This document shows, piece after piece, positions 61,540-64,000 of a stretch of DNA of 64,000 nucleotides. The notes below the pieces were generated by a model that saw nothing but the letters and a program-made list of their open reading frames with translations, had not been told where the DNA came from and made no database searches. Numbering within the stretch: the first letter of the stretch is position 1; each line of letters opens with the position of its first letter. Source of the DNA: Streptomyces bluensis (GTDB taxonomy: Bacteria > Actinomycetota > Actinomycetes > Streptomycetales > Streptomycetaceae); contig NZ_BMVM01000001.1 in assembly GCF_014650715.1 (NCBI RefSeq), forward strand, positions 496,001 through 560,000, in the 5' to 3' direction. Both the position numbers and the translations under genes were made by a program.

Positions 61540-63561
61540 TCAGCCGTCGAGTCGTACGACCCGCACGACCCCCGCGGGCACCGCCAGGCGGCCCGCGGCA
61601 CGTTCACCCGTCAGCAACTCGGTCCCGTGCGCGTCCAACGGCACCTTGACGTCCGAGGAGCCGTGGTTGATCGCGAACAGATAGGTGCCCGACTCCCCCG
61701 CCCGCCGCACCACCTCGACGTCCCGCGGCAGATCGGCGCGCGGCGCGATGCCCGCGTCGTCCAGGGCCCAGCCCAGCAGCGCGTCCAGCCCCTGGGCGTC
61801 GAGGCGCGTCGACACGTACCAGGCCGATCCCTCGCCCAGTCGGTGCCGGGTCACCGCGGGATGGCCCGCGGCCGGGCCGTCGGCGTACGTCCACACGGTC
61901 TCGGCGTCGCGCGGCACCACGAACTCGGTCCACACGTCCCCCGTGAGCTCGGAGCCGTCGGGCCCGACGACACGGACGCTCTCACCGGGCAGCAGCGGCG
62001 AGAACTCCTCGACGGTCAGCCCGAGAACGTCCCGCAGGGCGCCGGGGTACGGGCCCTCGTGCACGGCGTCGTGCTCGTCGACGATGCCGGAGAAGTAGGA
62101 GACGACGAGGGTGCCGCCGTTCTCGACGTACGCGCGCACATTGTTCCCGGCGGCCTTGGTCATCAGGTACAGCGCGGGCACGACGACAAGGGGATAGGCC
62201 GACAAGTCGGCTTCCGGGTGGGCGAAGTCCACGGTGAGGTGGCGGTCGTAAAGGGCCTCGTAGAAGGCGTCGGCGCGCTCGCGGGCGTCGTGGTCCTCGG
62301 TGGGGCGCCACGCCAGGTTCTGCGCCCACCAGGAGTGCCAGTCCCAGAGGACGGCCACGTCGGCCAGGGTGCGGGTGGAGCGGATCGTCCTCAACGAGTC
62401 GAGAGACGCACCGAGTTCGACGACCTCGCGCCACACCCGCGACTCGGTGCCCGCGTGCGGCAGCATCGCCGAGTGGAACTTCTCGGCGCCGCGCCGGGAC
62501 TGCCGCCACTGGAAGAACAGGGCGCCCTCGGAGCCGCGCGCCACATGGGCCAGGGAGTTGCGGGCCATCTGGCCGGGGGCCTTGGCCGGGTTGCGGGGCT
62601 GCCAGTTGACGCCGGACGTGGAGTGCTCCAGCAGCAGCCAGGGCGCGCCGCCCGCGACGGAGCGGGTGAGGTCGGCGGCCATGGCGAGGTTGACGTGGGT
62701 GCGGCGGCCGTCGGTGATCAGGTAGTGGTCGTTGGTGACGAGGTCGACCTCGCGGCCCCAGGCCCAGTAGTCGACGGAGTCACACTGGCTGAGCGCGGTC
62801 ATGAAGTTGGTGGTGACCGGGATGCCGGGGGCGAGGCGGTGCAGGATGTCCCGCTCCGCGCAGAAGTTCTCCCGCATGGTCGCGTCGGCGAACCGTTTGT
62901 AGTCCAGGGCCTGGCCGGGGTTGCCGACGGTGGGGGCCAACCGGGGCGGGTTGATCTGCTCGAAGTCCGTGTAGTGCTGACCCCAGAAGGCGGTGCCCCA
63001 GGCCTCGTTGACCGCGTCGACCGTCTCGTACACGGCCGCCAGCCAGCGGCGGAAGTGCGCGGCGCAGGTGTCGCAGTAGCAGGCCGAGACAGGGACGCCG
63101 TACTCGTTGTGCACGTGCCACAGGGCGAGGGCCGGGTGGTCGGCGTACCGCTCGGCCAGCTTGGTGGTGATGTTCGCGGCGGCGGCCCGGTAGTCGGCGT
63201 TGCTGTGGCAGATGGCGCCGCGCGAGCCGAACTCGTACCGCGTGCCGTCGGCGGCCACGGGCAGTGCCTCGGGGTGCGCGCGGTAGAACCAGACGGGCGG
63301 TACGACGGTCGGTGTGCCGAGGTCGGCGCGTATGCCGTTCTCGTGCAGCAGGTCCAGCAGACGGTCGAGCCAGGCGAAGTCGTTCGCGCCCGGTGAGGGC
63401 TCCAGCAAGGCCCAGGAGAAGATCCCGACGCTCACCATGGTGACGCCCGCCTCGCGCATCAGCCGGACGTCCTCGTGCCAGACGCCTTCCGGCCACTGCT
63501 CGGGGTTGTAGTCCCCGCCGAAGGCGAGCCTGGTGAGGCCCGTGGGGGTGGTCTCCGGCAT
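61540..63561 (-). CDS. GH42 beta-galactosidase
   Basis: 673 residues, cytosolic. AFGGDYNPEQWPEGVWHEDVRLM near 13 and general acid E153 in ALWHVHNEYG. Zinc-type Cys cluster: C118, then CYCDTC near 160. The nucleophile Glu is in WLLLEHSTSGVNW near 310. A beta-galactosidase trimerisation domain (about 390-600) and a C-terminal beta domain follow. It degrades galacto-oligosaccharides released by the GH53 enzyme after uptake. Divergent from the sugar-binding protein gene. Confidence 0.94.
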   Translation of the reverse strand: MPETTPTGLTRLAFGGDYNPEQWPEGVWHEDVRLMREAGVTMVSVGIFSWALLEPSPGANDFAWLDRLLDLLHENGIRADLGTPTVVPPVWFYRAHPEALPVAADGTRYEFGSRGAICHSNADYRAAAANITTKLAERYADHPALALWHVHNEYGVPVSACYCDTCAAHFRRWLAAVYETVDAVNEAWGTAFWGQHYTDFEQINPPRLAPTVGNPGQALDYKRFADATMRENFCAERDILHRLAPGIPVTTNFMTALSQCDSVDYWAWGREVDLVTNDHYLITDGRRTHVNLAMAADLTRSVAGGAPWLLLEHSTSGVNWQPRNPAKAPGQMARNSLAHVARGSEGALFFQWRQSRRGAEKFHSAMLPHAGTESRVWREVVELGASLDSLRTIRSTRTLADVAVLWDWHSWWAQNLAWRPTEDHDARERADAFYEALYDRHLTVDFAHPEADLSAYPLVVVPALYLMTKAAGNNVRAYVENGGTLVVSYFSGIVDEHDAVHEGPYPGALRDVLGLTVEEFSPLLPGESVRVVGPDGSELTGDVWTEFVVPRDAETVWTYADGPAAGHPAVTRHRLGEGSAWYVSTRLDAQGLDALLGWALDDAGIAPRADLPRDVEVVRRAGESGTYLFAINHGSSDVKVPLDAHGTELLTGERAAGRLAVPAGVVRVVRLDG

Positions 63562-63649
63562 CGAACTCTCCCGCTCAATCGATCATTTGGGAACGTGCAC
63601 ATACGGCGCCGGGTGGCGCTCGCCTTACATAACCGCACAGAAACAACCA

Positions 63650-63691
63650 TTGACAAGGGTCGTGAGTGTTTCTCTACTGTGAACGCTCACA
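63650..63691 (+). promoter_or_regulatory. Promoter with LacI-type operator for the sugar ABC genes
   Basis: -35 TTGACA (63650-63655), 17 bases, -10-like TCTACT (63673-63678), overlapped by TGTGA-ACGC-TCACA (63678-63691), a LacI-family operator. A further half-site GTGAGTGTT is at 63662-63670, giving a larger imperfect palindrome with AACGCTCAC. Confidence 0.7.
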
Positions 63692-63748
63692 AACGCAGGG
63701 GGAGGTCCTCGCCGAGGGCGAGGACCCCAGGTCAGGGGAGAGCGATCC

Positions 63749-64000
63749 ATGCCCAACACGAAGCAACGCCGCTTTGTGGCCACCGCCGTCGCCGTGGCCC
63801 TCGGTGCCACCACGCTCGCCGCCTGCGGCGGGTCCGACGACAGCGAGGCCCAGTCCGGACCCGCACAGCTGACGTACTGGACCTGGACGCCAGGCATGGA
63901 CAAGGTCGTGGACCTGTGGAACAAGGGTCCCGGCAAGGAGCAGGAGATCACCGTCACGGTCAAGAAGCAGGCCTCGGGCGACACCCTCGTCACCAAGATC
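63749..64000 (+). CDS. Sugar ABC transporter substrate-binding lipoprotein, partial
   Basis: 84 codons to the window edge. Lipoprotein signal with lipobox TTLAACGGSDD (Cys about 27), then LTYWTWTPGMDKVVDLWNK, the start of a family 1 sugar-binding protein (as for MalE-like, LacE-like). AGGGGAG precedes the ATG. It probably delivers galacto-oligosaccharides to membrane permeases encoded beyond the edge, regulated by the LacI-type operator and feeding the divergent GH42 enzyme. Confidence 0.9.
   Translation, partial: MPNTKQRRFVATAVAVALGATTLAACGGSDDSEAQSGPAQLTYWTWTPGMDKVVDLWNKGPGKEQEITVTVKKQASGDTLVTKI

Overview
High GC content, a strong third-position G/C bias, frequent GTG starts and the gene families present point to a Streptomyces chromosome, probably an arm or sub-arm region. 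There is no long ribosomal or core-metabolic operon, but there are many secreted glycosidases, sugar transporters, small regulators and broken mobile genes. Gene calls below rest on reading the translations, on ribosome binding sites and on family motifs. No database search was possible.

Layout. 1-2.2 kb: an aldarate/gluconate catabolic pair (GntP permease, cut by the window edge, and KdgD dehydratase) behind a near-perfect inverted-repeat operator. 2.2-10.4 kb: a scarred accessory stretch. It holds a collapsed second copy of an AraC regulator gene, a small Cys-containing secreted protein, the intact AraC gene (with a TTA codon), two secreted endonuclease/exonuclease/phosphatase-fold paralogues, and a tyrosine recombinase gene split by a 2.47-kb element carrying a DDE transposase and an APH-type kinase. 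10.4-18.7 kb: two divergent units forming a sulfatase locus: two DUF202 membrane proteins plus a formylglycine-generating enzyme on the minus strand, and PadR regulator - CxPxR sulfatase - MFS transporter - GH3 glycosidase on the plus strand. 18.8-23.3 kb: oxidoreductases with their own regulators, including a TetR gene and an NAD(P)-binding protein gene that share the same double operator, plus an Imm-5-like protein.

23.8-31 kb: PTS-dependent dihydroxyacetone kinase operon dhaKLM, GH75 chitosanase, an Fn3 lipoprotein, a surface protein, a HemK-like methyltransferase and a quinone-reductase-type oxidoreductase. 31.5-40.2 kb: DUF485/acetate-type symporter pair, acetylxylan esterase, methyltransferase, GH13 glucosidase, cytochrome P450 and a membrane sulfatase-fold (LTA-synthase-like) protein. 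40.2-47.7 kb: a short Rho paralogue whose leader is separated from its reading frame by an IS110-family element, then a D-Ala-D-Ala carboxypeptidase and two polyprenol-phosphate-mannose-type glycosyltransferases.

47.7-64 kb: a discoidin-domain protein, a large Tat-exported GH78 alpha-L-rhamnosidase with a LacI-type operator, an asparagine-to-fumarate operon (GntR regulator - permease - asparaginase - aspartase, with the first three chained by 4-base overlaps), undecaprenyl-diphosphate phosphatase, DUF190/CrcB fluoride exporter, and the start of a galactan locus: GH53 endo-galactanase, GH42 beta-galactosidase and a divergently transcribed sugar ABC substrate-binding lipoprotein cut by the right edge. 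The theme is plant and microbial polymer degradation (galactan, rhamnosides, xylan, chitosan, sulfated glycosides). The most thought-provoking pieces are the DUF202/FGE/sulfatase locus, the IS110 insertion at the rho-like start, and the split recombinase.
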